64,000 bases of DNA from Solimonas terrae (GTDB taxonomy: Bacteria > Pseudomonadota > Gammaproteobacteria > Nevskiales > Nevskiaceae). Position 1 is the first letter of the stretch, and the number at the start of each line of letters is the position of its first letter. Made by a program: the position numbers and the translations under genes. Shown piece after piece: positions 52,655-64,000 of the stretch. Location: contig NZ_JAAMOW010000006.1 of assembly GCF_011067135.1 (NCBI RefSeq), positions 124,001-188,000 on the forward strand, given 5' to 3'. The notes below the pieces were generated by a model. The model saw only the letters and a list, made by a program, of their open reading frames with translations. It did not search any database and had not been told where the DNA came from.

Positions 52655-55195
52655 ATGAACAAGCGCGTACTCGCCGCAGCGGTGACGTCGATCGGCAGCC
52701 TGTGCCTCGGATACGGCGCGGGCGCGGCAGCACAGGACAGTGATGCCGCGGCCGACACCGCAGCCACGTCGACCACGCAAACGCCGGCCGCGGACGGCAC
52801 GGCGCAGGACACGCAAGCTGCCACGGCCGCCGCCGGCGACGACCAGATCGCGACCGTGCTGGTGACGGCGCGGCGCCGCGAGGAAAAGCTGGAGAAAGTC
52901 CCGACCTCGATCACCGCGCTCGGCGCCCAGCAGCTGACACAGCAGGGCATCGTGTCGCAATCCGACCTGCAATCGGCCGTGCCGGGTCTGACCGTGCGCC
53001 AGACCCAGGGCTCCAACTCGCTGACCTTCTCGATCCGTGGCCAGACCGTCGACGCCTTCACCGGCTCGCGTTCGGCCGTGGTGCCGTATTTCGACGACGT
53101 GCAGCTCAATTCCGGCGGCGCGTCGACCTTCTTCGACCTGGAATCGGTACAGGTGCTGAAAGGTCCGCAAGGTACGCTGTTCGGCCGCAACACGACGGGC
53201 GGCGCGGTGCTCTATACCTCGACCAAACCCAAGGACGAACTCGGCGGCTACGCCAGACTGCGCGTCGGCAACTACGGCCTGAACGAAGGCCAGGGCGCGT
53301 TCAATGCGCCGCTGTTCGATCACAGCTTGCTGGTACGCCTTGCCGCCGATGTGACCTATCGGGACGGCTGGCAGAAGAATCTCTATGACGGCCGCGATCT
53401 CGGCGAAATCTCGCGCCAGAGCGGCCGCCTGAGCGCGCTGTGGAAGCCGAACGACGCGCTGCAGAATCTGACCGTGGCCGAGGTCGATCACTCCGGCGGC
53501 AACAGCACGGCGACGCGCCTGAAGACCGTCAACCGCTGCGGCGACAGCAACAACGGCTATGCGCTGAACTGCGCCGCGGACTACTTGTTCAATCCGAACA
53601 CGCCGGTCGGACCGGACGCCTGGGCCAACTATCTTGCGCACAACCCGCATGCCGATCCGGACGGCATCGCCGCCTATCTCGACAATGTGTCGCCGCATAT
53701 CGGCTTCTGGAAGGCCAACGAGATCGCGCCCGTCTTCCATCAGGAACAGGACTACTTCGCCGCCAATACCACGACCTACCAACTCAACGACGATCTGCTG
53801 CTGAAGAACATCGCCGGGTTTTCGACGTCGAACACGCATGATCTCGGCAGCTCGGTCGGTGCGCCCGACCCCGTCTTCTATTCGGCGACGCTGGCCAGCG
53901 ATGGCGCCGGTGGCTTCCTGACCGACGCCAACGGCCAGTACCTCTACGACAAGAAGGGCAATCACGTCGAGGACCGCACCTACTCGAACGAACTGCAGTT
54001 GCAGGGCAAGGCGCTCGAGCAGGCCCTGACCTACATCGTCGGCGCCTACTACCAGTACGAGGACGCGCGCACGCTCTTCCCACAGGTGTACTTCAACCTC
54101 TACCAGCCGGGCGCGTTCCTGCCGGCCAATGCGACCAGCAACTTCCAGATCATCGACGAAACACCGGCGGCGTTCGCACAAAGCACCTACGACTTCAGTT
54201 CGATCGGCCTCAGCGGCCTGAGCTTCACCGCCGGCGCGCGCTACACCTGGGAGTCGGTGAAGATCCATCAGCTCGAAGGCTCCGACAATCTCGCCGGTTC
54301 GACCGCCGACGCGGAGCTGCCGGCCAGCCAGAGCAGGCACTACAGCGATCCGAGCTGGACGCTGGGTCTGTCCTACCAGGCTACCGACGACCTGCTGCTG
54401 TATCTGCAGGGTCGCCGCAGCTGGCGCGCCGGTGGCTTCAACGGCACCGCGCCGGCCGCGATCAATCCGGGCGATGGCAGCCCGGTGATCCAGAACACCA
54501 ACGTGTTCAAACCCGAGCACACGAATGACGTCGAGCTCGGCACCAAGTTCGCCGGCAACGTGCTCGGCCGTCCGCTGCGCATGAACCTCGCGGTCTACAA
54601 CCAGTGGATCAAGGACGTGCAGCGCGCCGAGTTCCCGGACCCGCCGGGCCCCGCACAGTCGATCGCGTACACCGTCAACGTTCCGGAAGCACGCGTCACC
54701 GGTGCCGAGTTCGATCTGACCTTCAAGCCGGCACGCTGGCTTGAAGCCGGCGTGACCGGCGCGCTGACGCACGCGCGCTTTGTCAGTGGCAAGGACACCG
54801 CGGAAGTGTTCGGCACGACCTACCTGTTCGGGCCGTACGCCGACGTGCCGAAACGTTCCGGTTCGGCCTACGCAACCGTCTACCTGCCGACGCCGTCGGA
54901 GATGGGGCTGATGGACGTGCGCGCCGACGTCTACGGCCAAAGCAGCATGTACTTCTCGAACAGCGACAAGTCGATCACGCCGGATACGAAGATCCCCGGC
55001 TACGGCCTGGTCAACCTGCGCTACGAGTGGCTGGAAATCTGCGGCACCCAATATTCGGTCTCGGCCTTCGTCCGCAACCTTGCCGACAAGGAGTACTACA
55101 CCGGCGGCTTCGCGCTGACCGGTTCGCTCGGCGTGAATTCGGTGGCGGTGGGCACGCCGCGCATGTTCGGCGCCGAGATTTCGTACGAGTTCTGA
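52655..55195 (+). CDS. TonB-dependent outer membrane receptor
   Basis: This 846-residue receptor starts at ATG 52655 with GAGGAG 7 bases upstream. The signal peptide ends near GAAAQ, followed by an Ala/Thr/Asp-rich linker and the TonB box ATVLVTA. The plug contains VLKGPQGTLFGRNTTGGAV. The barrel ends in ISYEF, the aromatic C-terminus expected for BamA-assisted insertion. It resembles the receptor at 10225 in plan, but sits in the core region between a flippase and glmU. The substrate is unknown. Confidence 0.93.
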   Translation: MNKRVLAAAVTSIGSLCLGYGAGAAAQDSDAAADTAATSTTQTPAADGTAQDTQAATAAAGDDQIATVLVTARRREEKLEKVPTSITALGAQQLTQQGIVSQSDLQSAVPGLTVRQTQGSNSLTFSIRGQTVDAFTGSRSAVVPYFDDVQLNSGGASTFFDLESVQVLKGPQGTLFGRNTTGGAVLYTSTKPKDELGGYARLRVGNYGLNEGQGAFNAPLFDHSLLVRLAADVTYRDGWQKNLYDGRDLGEISRQSGRLSALWKPNDALQNLTVAEVDHSGGNSTATRLKTVNRCGDSNNGYALNCAADYLFNPNTPVGPDAWANYLAHNPHADPDGIAAYLDNVSPHIGFWKANEIAPVFHQEQDYFAANTTTYQLNDDLLLKNIAGFSTSNTHDLGSSVGAPDPVFYSATLASDGAGGFLTDANGQYLYDKKGNHVEDRTYSNELQLQGKALEQALTYIVGAYYQYEDARTLFPQVYFNLYQPGAFLPANATSNFQIIDETPAAFAQSTYDFSSIGLSGLSFTAGARYTWESVKIHQLEGSDNLAGSTADAELPASQSRHYSDPSWTLGLSYQATDDLLLYLQGRRSWRAGGFNGTAPAAINPGDGSPVIQNTNVFKPEHTNDVELGTKFAGNVLGRPLRMNLAVYNQWIKDVQRAEFPDPPGPAQSIAYTVNVPEARVTGAEFDLTFKPARWLEAGVTGALTHARFVSGKDTAEVFGTTYLFGPYADVPKRSGSAYATVYLPTPSEMGLMDVRADVYGQSSMYFSNSDKSITPDTKIPGYGLVNLRYEWLEICGTQYSVSAFVRNLADKEYYTGGFALTGSLGVNSVAVGTPRMFGAEISYEF

Positions 55196-55259
55196 GTCGC
55201 CGACGCGACCGCCGGCCGTCGGCACGCCTTCAACGGCGCGCCGACGAAGCTTCGCTGCA

Positions 55260-56645
55260 TCAGGTCTTTTTGCGCGGACGCTGCCAGTGCTTCACTGTCT
55301 TCTGTTCGCGCGCGCGCGCGATGGTCAGGCCGCCGGCCGGCACCTCGCGGGTGATCGTCGAACCCGCGCCGATCGTTGCGCCGTCGTGCACGGTGACCGG
55401 CGCAACGAGTTGCGTGTCGGAGCCGACGAAGACATCGTCGCCGATCGTCGTCAGATGCTTGTTGGCACCGTCGTAGTTGCAGGTGATGACCCCTGCACCG
55501 ATGTTGGTGCGTGCACCGACCTTCGCGTCGCCGACATAGGCGAGATGATTGGCCTTGGTGCCGGCGCCGAGCGTCGCGTTCTTCACTTCGACGAAGTTGC
55601 CGACATGCGCGCCGGCGGCCAGCGTGGTCGTCGGCCGCACGCGCGCAAACGGACCGATCACGCAATCCGCGCCCGTTTCACAGCCCTCCAGAACCGAGTG
55701 CGCATTGACGGTCGTGCCGGCGGCGAGCTTGACGTCGCGCAACATGCAGTACGGACCGACGCGCACGTTGTCGCCCAGTTCGATCTCGCCTTCGAACACG
55801 CAGCCGATGTCGATCATCACGTCACGGCCGTGACGGAGCGTACCGCGCAGATCGAAGCGCGCCGGATCGGCGAACGAGACGCCTGCCTGCATCAGCGCAT
55901 CGGTTTGGCGCAGTTGCAGTCGGCGTTCGAGACCGGCGAGCTGCGCACGGTCGTTGGCGCCCTCCACTTCGCGCGCATCGGCGTTGACGGTCGCGATCTT
56001 CAAGCCGGCCTTGGCGGCCATCGCGACGATGTCGGTCAGGTAGAACTCGCCGTTGGCGTTGTCGTTCTTCACCTTCGCGAGCCAGCCGCGCAGACGTTTC
56101 GCCGGGCCGCTCATCAAGCCGGTGTTGACCTCGCGAATCGCACGCTGCCGGACACTGGCGTCCTTTTCCTCGACGATGCCGGTCACCAACGCCTGCCGGT
56201 TGCGGACGATGCGTCCATAACCGCGCGGCTGTTCGAGTTCGACGGTCGCCAGCGCCAGGGTCTGCGTGCCGGCCGAGAGCAGTTCGCGCAGCATGGTCGC
56301 CGACACCAGCGGCACGTCGCCGTACAGCACCAGCACCTGCGCGGTATCCGGCACCTGCGGCATCGCCTGCTGCACGGCGTTCGCGGTGCCTTTCTGTTCA
56401 CCCTGCAACGCCCAGTGCAGCGCCTGTGCCGGGTATTCGCGATCCGCCCAGCGGCGCACGGCGTCACTGCCATGGCCGACAACCACGTGCACAGCGGCAG
56501 CGCCGAGTTCGCGCGCGGCATCGATGACATGGCCAAGCATCGGCTTGCCGGCAATCGTGTGCAGGACTTTCGGCAGCGCGCTTTTCATGCGCGTGCCCTG
56601 TCCGGCGGCGAGGATGATGACGTGCAGCGGTAAGGGCTTGCTCAT
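55260..56645 (-). CDS. glmU: Bifunctional UDP-GlcNAc pyrophosphorylase / GlcN-1-P acetyltransferase
   Basis: The 461-residue enzyme carries out the last two steps to UDP-GlcNAc. The N-terminal pyrophosphorylase has ILAAGQGTRMKS at 11-22 and LYGDVPLV near 105. The C-terminal left-handed beta-helix acetyltransferase has repeated hexapeptides ending in IGAGSTITREVPAG. It converges on the TonB receptor with a 64-base gap and follows the DUF3667 gene by 35 bases. The order atp genes then glmU, with glmS nearby, is common in gammaproteobacteria. Confidence 0.98.
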   Translation of the reverse strand: MSKPLPLHVIILAAGQGTRMKSALPKVLHTIAGKPMLGHVIDAARELGAAAVHVVVGHGSDAVRRWADREYPAQALHWALQGEQKGTANAVQQAMPQVPDTAQVLVLYGDVPLVSATMLRELLSAGTQTLALATVELEQPRGYGRIVRNRQALVTGIVEEKDASVRQRAIREVNTGLMSGPAKRLRGWLAKVKNDNANGEFYLTDIVAMAAKAGLKIATVNADAREVEGANDRAQLAGLERRLQLRQTDALMQAGVSFADPARFDLRGTLRHGRDVMIDIGCVFEGEIELGDNVRVGPYCMLRDVKLAAGTTVNAHSVLEGCETGADCVIGPFARVRPTTTLAAGAHVGNFVEVKNATLGAGTKANHLAYVGDAKVGARTNIGAGVITCNYDGANKHLTTIGDDVFVGSDTQLVAPVTVHDGATIGAGSTITREVPAGGLTIARAREQKTVKHWQRPRKKT

Positions 56646-56680
56646 CGACGCAGTGTAATGGGCTTGCAGGCCGTTGCGCG

Positions 56681-57523
56681 CTAGGTCCGGAGACCGACGA
56701 CGACGCCGACCGCTGCGGCGGCAAGGGCGAACGCATAGACGGCGGCGACGATGGCGACACGCAGCGCGGTTCCGAGCCGGCTACTGCCGTAGACGCGGCG
56801 CAGCGCGAGATACAGATAGCCCGCAAGGCCGACATTGATGAGGTCGTTGACGATGTCATGCAGCGGCTGCGGCCAGGGCACCAGGCCGGCGAGCAGGATC
56901 AGGAATGCGAAGCTGTGAAAGTGCAGCGCGAACAGCAGGTGTTCGCCGTAGTAGCGCTGGCGATACAGTGCAGCCAGCAATGCCGCGAACAGCGGCACCA
57001 GCACGAACATCGCGCGCGGCGCGTTGTGCAGCATGCCGTCGCGCAGCACGTGCTGCTGGCGCTCGTCAGGCAGGGTTCCGAACTCGGCCACGCGCGCGTC
57101 GATCATCGCCACGCCGGTGTCCGCCGTGATGCCGGACTGCGGCGCCGCAAGCGTGACGATCTCCAGCGTCCAGCCGAGATGAATGCGAATGCCGGGCACC
57201 AAGCCCAGCATCAGAAAGAACATGACGCTCACCGCGACGTAGAGATTGAGCGGCTTCAGATAGCGCGCGCGTCGGCCTTCCAGATAATCCGCCGTCAGGC
57301 CGCCGGGACGTGCGAGCAGGACTTTCAGGGTCAGCGGCAGTCGGCCCTGCAGCGCGAACAATTTGTCGGCGAACTCGGCAGCGAAGCCACGTACCGTCGG
57401 CATGCCGGTGCCGGCCGGCTGCGCGCAATGCGGGCAGTAGAGATCGGCGTAGCCCGTACCGCAATTCGGACAGCGCACTTCGGCCGTCGCCGCATCCTGC
57501 TGTGCTGAAAGGGGCCCGGGCAT
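56681..57523 (-). CDS. DUF3667 zinc-ribbon membrane protein
   Basis: This 280-residue protein has a zinc ribbon (CPNCGTGYADLYCPHC at 18-33) followed by PGGLTADYLEGRRARYLKPL near 92-111, the signature of DUF3667, and about five membrane helices. Function is unknown. It starts 60 bases beyond the atp terminator and precedes glmU on the same strand. Confidence 0.85.
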   Translation of the reverse strand: MPGPLSAQQDAATAEVRCPNCGTGYADLYCPHCAQPAGTGMPTVRGFAAEFADKLFALQGRLPLTLKVLLARPGGLTADYLEGRRARYLKPLNLYVAVSVMFFLMLGLVPGIRIHLGWTLEIVTLAAPQSGITADTGVAMIDARVAEFGTLPDERQQHVLRDGMLHNAPRAMFVLVPLFAALLAALYRQRYYGEHLLFALHFHSFAFLILLAGLVPWPQPLHDIVNDLINVGLAGYLYLALRRVYGSSRLGTALRVAIVAAVYAFALAAAAVGVVVGLRT

Positions 57524-57583
57524 CGTGATCTCCGACCTCGTCGCGCGCCACGATCATAGCGTGGAGCCCGGCCCGCAAATGCA

Positions 57584-57605
57584 AAGGGCGCCTTGCGGCG
57601 CCCTT
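57584..57605 (-). terminator. Terminator of the atp operon
   Basis: AAGGGCGCC-GCAA-GGCGCCCTT on the minus strand gives a 9-bp GC-rich stem 22 bases after the atpC stop, followed by TGCATTT. The T-run is weak but the position and stem are typical. Confidence 0.75.
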
Positions 57606-57627
57606 CGTGACCCGGCAGCGACGGACT

Positions 57628-58050
57628 TCAGTGATGCCCGGGTGCGCGCAGCTTGCGGACGAACTCGAGGCGCGCCGCGGCTTCGACCAGATCGGCCTGC
57701 GCCTTGGCCATGTCGGTTTCCGTGCTCGCACCGGCCAGACGATGCTCGGCATCGGCCTTGGCGGCCTGCGCGGCAGCTTCGTCGACATCCTTGGGATGCA
57801 GCGCGGTGTCGGCGAGCACCGTCACCAGATGCGGCTGCACTTCGAGGATGCCGCCGCTGACGAAGAACGGCAGCATCTGGCCGTCCGGCGTCTGCACGCG
57901 CAGGGTGCCCGGCTTGAGCCGGGTCAGCAGCGGTGCGTGGCGCGGCGCGATGCCGACCTCGCCCATTTCCGCCGGCGCGAACACCATCTGGGCTTCGCCC
58001 GAATGGATGTGGCCTTCGGCGGAAACGATGTCGACGTGAATTTGCGTCAT
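57628..58050 (-). CDS. atpC: ATP synthase epsilon subunit
   Basis: The 140-residue subunit has an N-terminal beta-sandwich (MTQIHVDIVSAEGHIHSGEA, GEVGIAPRHAPLLTRLKPG) and a C-terminal helical hairpin ending near FVRKLRAPG. It couples rotation of the c-ring to the F1 head and restrains ATP hydrolysis. It is the last gene of the operon, 34 bases after atpD. Confidence 0.97.
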   Translation of the reverse strand: MTQIHVDIVSAEGHIHSGEAQMVFAPAEMGEVGIAPRHAPLLTRLKPGTLRVQTPDGQMLPFFVSGGILEVQPHLVTVLADTALHPKDVDEAAAQAAKADAEHRLAGASTETDMAKAQADLVEAAARLEFVRKLRAPGHH

Positions 58051-58084
58051 GTAGGAACTCCGGGTCGATCGCGGCGGGCCGCGA

Positions 58085-59497
<1,413 letters not shown>

Positions 59498-59546
59498 CTA
59501 TCCACGTTCTCGCGCCGCTCGCACGGCGTCGAGGATTTCAAAAGTT

Positions 59547-60407
59547 TCAGACAGCGGCTGCGCCGCCGACGATTTCCGCCAGTTCCTTGGTGATGCTGGC
59601 CTGGCGTGCCTTGTTGTACTGCAGCTGCAGCTGGCTGATGATCTTGCCGGCGTTGTCGGTCGCCGCCTTCATCGCCACCATGCGCGCCGACTGCTCGGAC
59701 GCCGCGTTCTCGATCACCGCCTGATAGACCTGCGATTCGACGTAGCGTTGCAGCACCGCGTCGAGTAGTTCGGCCGCATCCGGCTCGTAGATGTAGTCCC
59801 AGTGTTCGAGCAGGCCTTCGCTCTGCGTCGCGACCACCGGCAGCAGCTGCTGGGCTTCGGCCTTCTGCGTCATGGTGTTGACGAAGGTGTTGCCGACCAC
59901 GTAGACGCGATCGACAGAACCGTCGCGGTAGGCGTCGGACAGCACCTTGATCACGCCGAACAGCTGTTCGAGCTGCGGCTTGTCGCCCAGATGCGCGGTG
60001 CTCGCCAGCACCTTGCCGCCGACGCGCTTGAAGAAGCCGACCGCCTTGTTGCCGACCAGCACGAGGTCCGCCTCGACGCCCTTGGCCTGCCATTCACGGA
60101 TCGAGCGGATCGCCGCACGGAACGCGTTGACGTTGAGACCACCGCACAGACCGCGGTCGGTCGACACGACCAGATAGGCGACGCGCTTGACTTCGCGCTC
60201 GGTGATGAACGGGTGCCGGTATTCGAGATTCGCCTGCGCCAGATGACCCAGCGTGCGGCGCAGTTTCTCGGCATACGGGCGGGCCGCCGCCATGCGTTCC
60301 TGCGCCTTGCGCATTTTCGACATGGCAACTTTTTCCATCGCACGCGTGATCTTCTGCGTGTTCTTCACGCTCTTGATCTTGGTGCGGATTTCCTTGGCGC
60401 CGGCCAC
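59547..60407 (-). CDS. atpG: ATP synthase gamma subunit
   Basis: The 286-residue subunit has the conserved start [20 protein letters not shown] and the C-terminal signature region [15 protein letters not shown] ending [11 protein letters not shown]. It forms the rotor shaft inside the alpha/beta hexamer. It follows atpA by 13 bases. Confidence 0.98.
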   Translation of the reverse strand: MAGAKEIRTKIKSVKNTQKITRAMEKVAMSKMRKAQERMAAARPYAEKLRRTLGHLAQANLEYRHPFITEREVKRVAYLVVSTDRGLCGGLNVNAFRAAIRSIREWQAKGVEADLVLVGNKAVGFFKRVGGKVLASTAHLGDKPQLEQLFGVIKVLSDAYRDGSVDRVYVVGNTFVNTMTQKAEAQQLLPVVATQSEGLLEHWDYIYEPDAAELLDAVLQRYVESQVYQAVIENAASEQSARMVAMKAATDNAGKIISQLQLQYNKARQASITKELAEIVGGAAAV

Positions 60408-60420
60408 GGCTGGGCTCCGT

Positions 60421-61959
<1,539 letters not shown>

Positions 61960-61995
61960 ATGAACCGATTCCTGAGAGTTCTGCCTGAAGGCCCG

Positions 61996-62532
61996 TTAAC
62001 GGGCTACTGCGGTCTTGAGCCGCTCGAGTTCACCGGACACCGAACCGTCGATCACCAGATCGCCGGCACGGATCACCGCCCCGCCGATCAATGACGCGTC
62101 GGTCTTCCAGCTGATCGCCACATCGCGCGTGAGGCGCTGCTTGACGGCGGCTGCGAGCTTGTCCTGCTGGGCCGCTTCGACCGGCACGGCCGAAACGATT
62201 TCGACTTCAACGCGGCGTTCCGCCTCGGCACGCAGGGCTTCGAACTGTTCGGCCACCGCGGCGATCGCGTTGAGCCGGCCGTTCTCCACCAGCAGCCGCA
62301 CCAGCGACACGGCTTCGTGGGCGACCTTGCCGCTCAATGCCCCGGCGAGCACGTCGGCGAGATCGCCGCGCGTCAGCGCCGGGTTGGCAGCCAGCGCTGC
62401 GACATTGCGGTCGCCAAGCAGCCCGGCAACGGCGCGCAGCGAATCGTTCCAGGCCTTGTAGTCGCCACTTTCGCGGGCGAGTTCGAAGACTGCCTTGGCG
62501 TACGGGTGAGCCGTCGTGCTGAAGTCCGCCAT
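61996..62532 (-). CDS. atpH: ATP synthase delta subunit
   Basis: This 178-residue subunit (TTAHPYAKAVFELARESGDY at the N-terminus, then DPSLIGG-type segment DASLIGGAVIRAGDLVIDGS near the C-terminus) joins the peripheral stalk to F1. It starts 4 bases after atpF. Confidence 0.97.
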   Translation of the reverse strand: MADFSTTAHPYAKAVFELARESGDYKAWNDSLRAVAGLLGDRNVAALAANPALTRGDLADVLAGALSGKVAHEAVSLVRLLVENGRLNAIAAVAEQFEALRAEAERRVEVEIVSAVPVEAAQQDKLAAAVKQRLTRDVAISWKTDASLIGGAVIRAGDLVIDGSVSGELERLKTAVAR

Positions 62533-62536
62533 GGCG

Positions 62537-63007
62537 TCAGATCTTCGTTGCGAGTTCGTTCAACACGTCGGCATGTGCCTTGGTGTCGATTTCGCGCTTG
62601 AGGATCTTCGCGGCGCCGGCCACGGCCAGTTCGCCGACCTGCTTGCGCAGATCTTCACGGGCATGGGCCACTTCGCGGGCGACGTCGTCGTGCGCCTTGG
62701 CGACGATGCGGTCGGCTTCGACCTGCGCCGTACCCTTGGCCTGCTCGACGATCTGCGAGGCCTGCTTGTTGGCGGCAGCGAGAATGTCCTGCGCCTGCGC
62801 GCGGGCCGCGTGCAGCGCTTCCTCGCTCTTGGTCGAGGCGTCCTGCAGGGCGCGCGCGCCCTTTTCGGCGGCCGCGAGCCCGTCTGCGATGCGCGACTGG
62901 CGTTCGTTCATGGCCTTGAGAATCGGCGGCCAGACGTACTTCCAGGTGAACGCAACGAAGAGCAGGAACGCGATGCTCTGGAAGATCAGAGTAGCGTTAA
63001 GGTTCAT
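62537..63007 (-). CDS. atpF: ATP synthase b subunit
   Basis: The 156-residue subunit has one N-terminal membrane helix ([20 protein letters not shown]) and a long charged coiled coil, forming the peripheral stalk as a dimer. It follows atpE by 60 bases. Confidence 0.97.
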   Translation of the reverse strand: MNLNATLIFQSIAFLLFVAFTWKYVWPPILKAMNERQSRIADGLAAAEKGARALQDASTKSEEALHAARAQAQDILAAANKQASQIVEQAKGTAQVEADRIVAKAHDDVAREVAHAREDLRKQVGELAVAGAAKILKREIDTKAHADVLNELATKI

Positions 63008-63067
63008 CGTTCAAGCCCCTTTGCGGGGAACCGGTGGTGGTGAGCGGAAAGTGACGGGACCGCGGCC

Positions 63068-63355
63068 TTAGCCGCCAGCCGCCGCCTTGACCGCTGCCGC
63101 GAACGGATTCGCGAACGTGAAGTACATGCCGATACCGATGCCGACGAACGTCACGGCGTCGAGCAGACCGGCGACGAGGAACATGCGGCCGGTCAGCATG
63201 CCCGCCATTTCCGGCTGACGGGCAACGCCTTCCAGCAGCTTGCCGCCGAGCAGGCCGAAGCCGATGGCCGTGCCGGCGCCGCCGAGGCCGAGGATCAGGC
63301 CGACCGCGAGGACGGTAGAACCGTTGACTTGGGCGAGCAGGTTTGCGATTTCCAT
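63068..63355 (-). CDS. atpE: ATP synthase c subunit
   Basis: The 95-residue hairpin of two helices has the polar loop ARQPE at 45-49 and the ion-binding carboxylate Asp66 in LLDAV. The surrounding residues match proton-type rather than sodium-type rings. It forms the rotor ring in the membrane. Confidence 0.97.
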   Translation of the reverse strand: MEIANLLAQVNGSTVLAVGLILGLGGAGTAIGFGLLGGKLLEGVARQPEMAGMLTGRMFLVAGLLDAVTFVGIGIGMYFTFANPFAAAVKAAAGG

Positions 63356-63414
63356 GTGGGTCTCCAGTAACTCTCTTCAAAAACTGCGTGTTGGGATGAA
63401 AGGGGTTTGCAGCA

Positions 63415-64000
<586 letters not shown>

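Noticed and set aside
52634-55225. 863-residue open frame antisense to the TonB receptor
   Set aside because: It mirrors a receptor with clear plug and barrel motifs; the antisense protein is low-complexity Arg/Gly/Val-rich with no motif, a common effect of high GC.

Overview
The window looks like a chromosomal segment of a high-GC gammaproteobacterium. The right end carries a complete-looking F-type ATP synthase operon (atpBEFHAGDC, atpB cut by the edge), followed by a DUF3667 protein, glmU, a large TonB-dependent receptor, a flippase-like membrane protein and glmS. The left end is rich in TonB receptors, beta-oxidation enzymes and alpha/beta hydrolases, a style seen in Solimonadaceae/Nevskia/Steroidobacter-like bacteria. 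Genus or species cannot be fixed from the sequence alone.

Region 1 (1-28.8 kb) is a catabolic cluster. After a partial OmpA/OprF-type porin come two long leftward gene sets. The first has a MalT-like LuxR regulator, a TonB receptor, a GH1 beta-glucosidase, a FucP/GluP-type sugar symporter, an acyl-CoA dehydrogenase, an MFE-2-like dehydrogenase/hydratase with two SCP2 domains, an SCP-x-type thiolase and an SDR. The second has an acyl-CoA ligase, a GH37 trehalase, three esterase-type hydrolases (one of the tannase family), a crotonase and a second acyl-CoA dehydrogenase. Two rightward units hold further hydrolases and an MBL-fold enzyme. A recurring dyad, CCTAC-N6/7-GTAGG, lies in front of these transcription units and is a good candidate operator of the LuxR regulator. 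Together the genes suggest uptake of an acylated or glycosylated lipid-like compound, removal of ester and sugar parts, CoA activation of the acyl part and beta-oxidation. The substrate is not determined.

Region 2 (28967-48788) is read here as a decayed Tn7-like transposon in attTn7, about 20 bp past the glmS stop codon. It has matching inverted ends, arrays of about 21-bp repeats at its right end, an AGGC flank on both sides, a TnsC-like ATPase and a 5'-truncated TnsB-like transposase. A second, directly oriented right end lies immediately outside its left end, as expected from two successive insertions at the same site. The cargo includes an internally deleted IS66, an RHS lipoprotein with a small membrane protein, and a tightly coupled operon (carrier-like protein, XRE regulator, ImmA/IrrE metallopeptidase, papain-like peptidase, thymidylate-synthase-like protein) preceded by a MazG-like protein. 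It also includes a uracil-DNA-glycosylase-like protein with DUF4031, a CopG-like repressor with a 27-bp palindromic operator, a DEDDh-type exonuclease, and an AbiJ-like/HNH pair. The MazG/XRE/ImmA/protease/TS-like module is the strongest candidate for an undescribed system.

Region 3 (48.8-64 kb) is core genome, interrupted only by a 273-bp MITE-like inverted-repeat element upstream of glmS.
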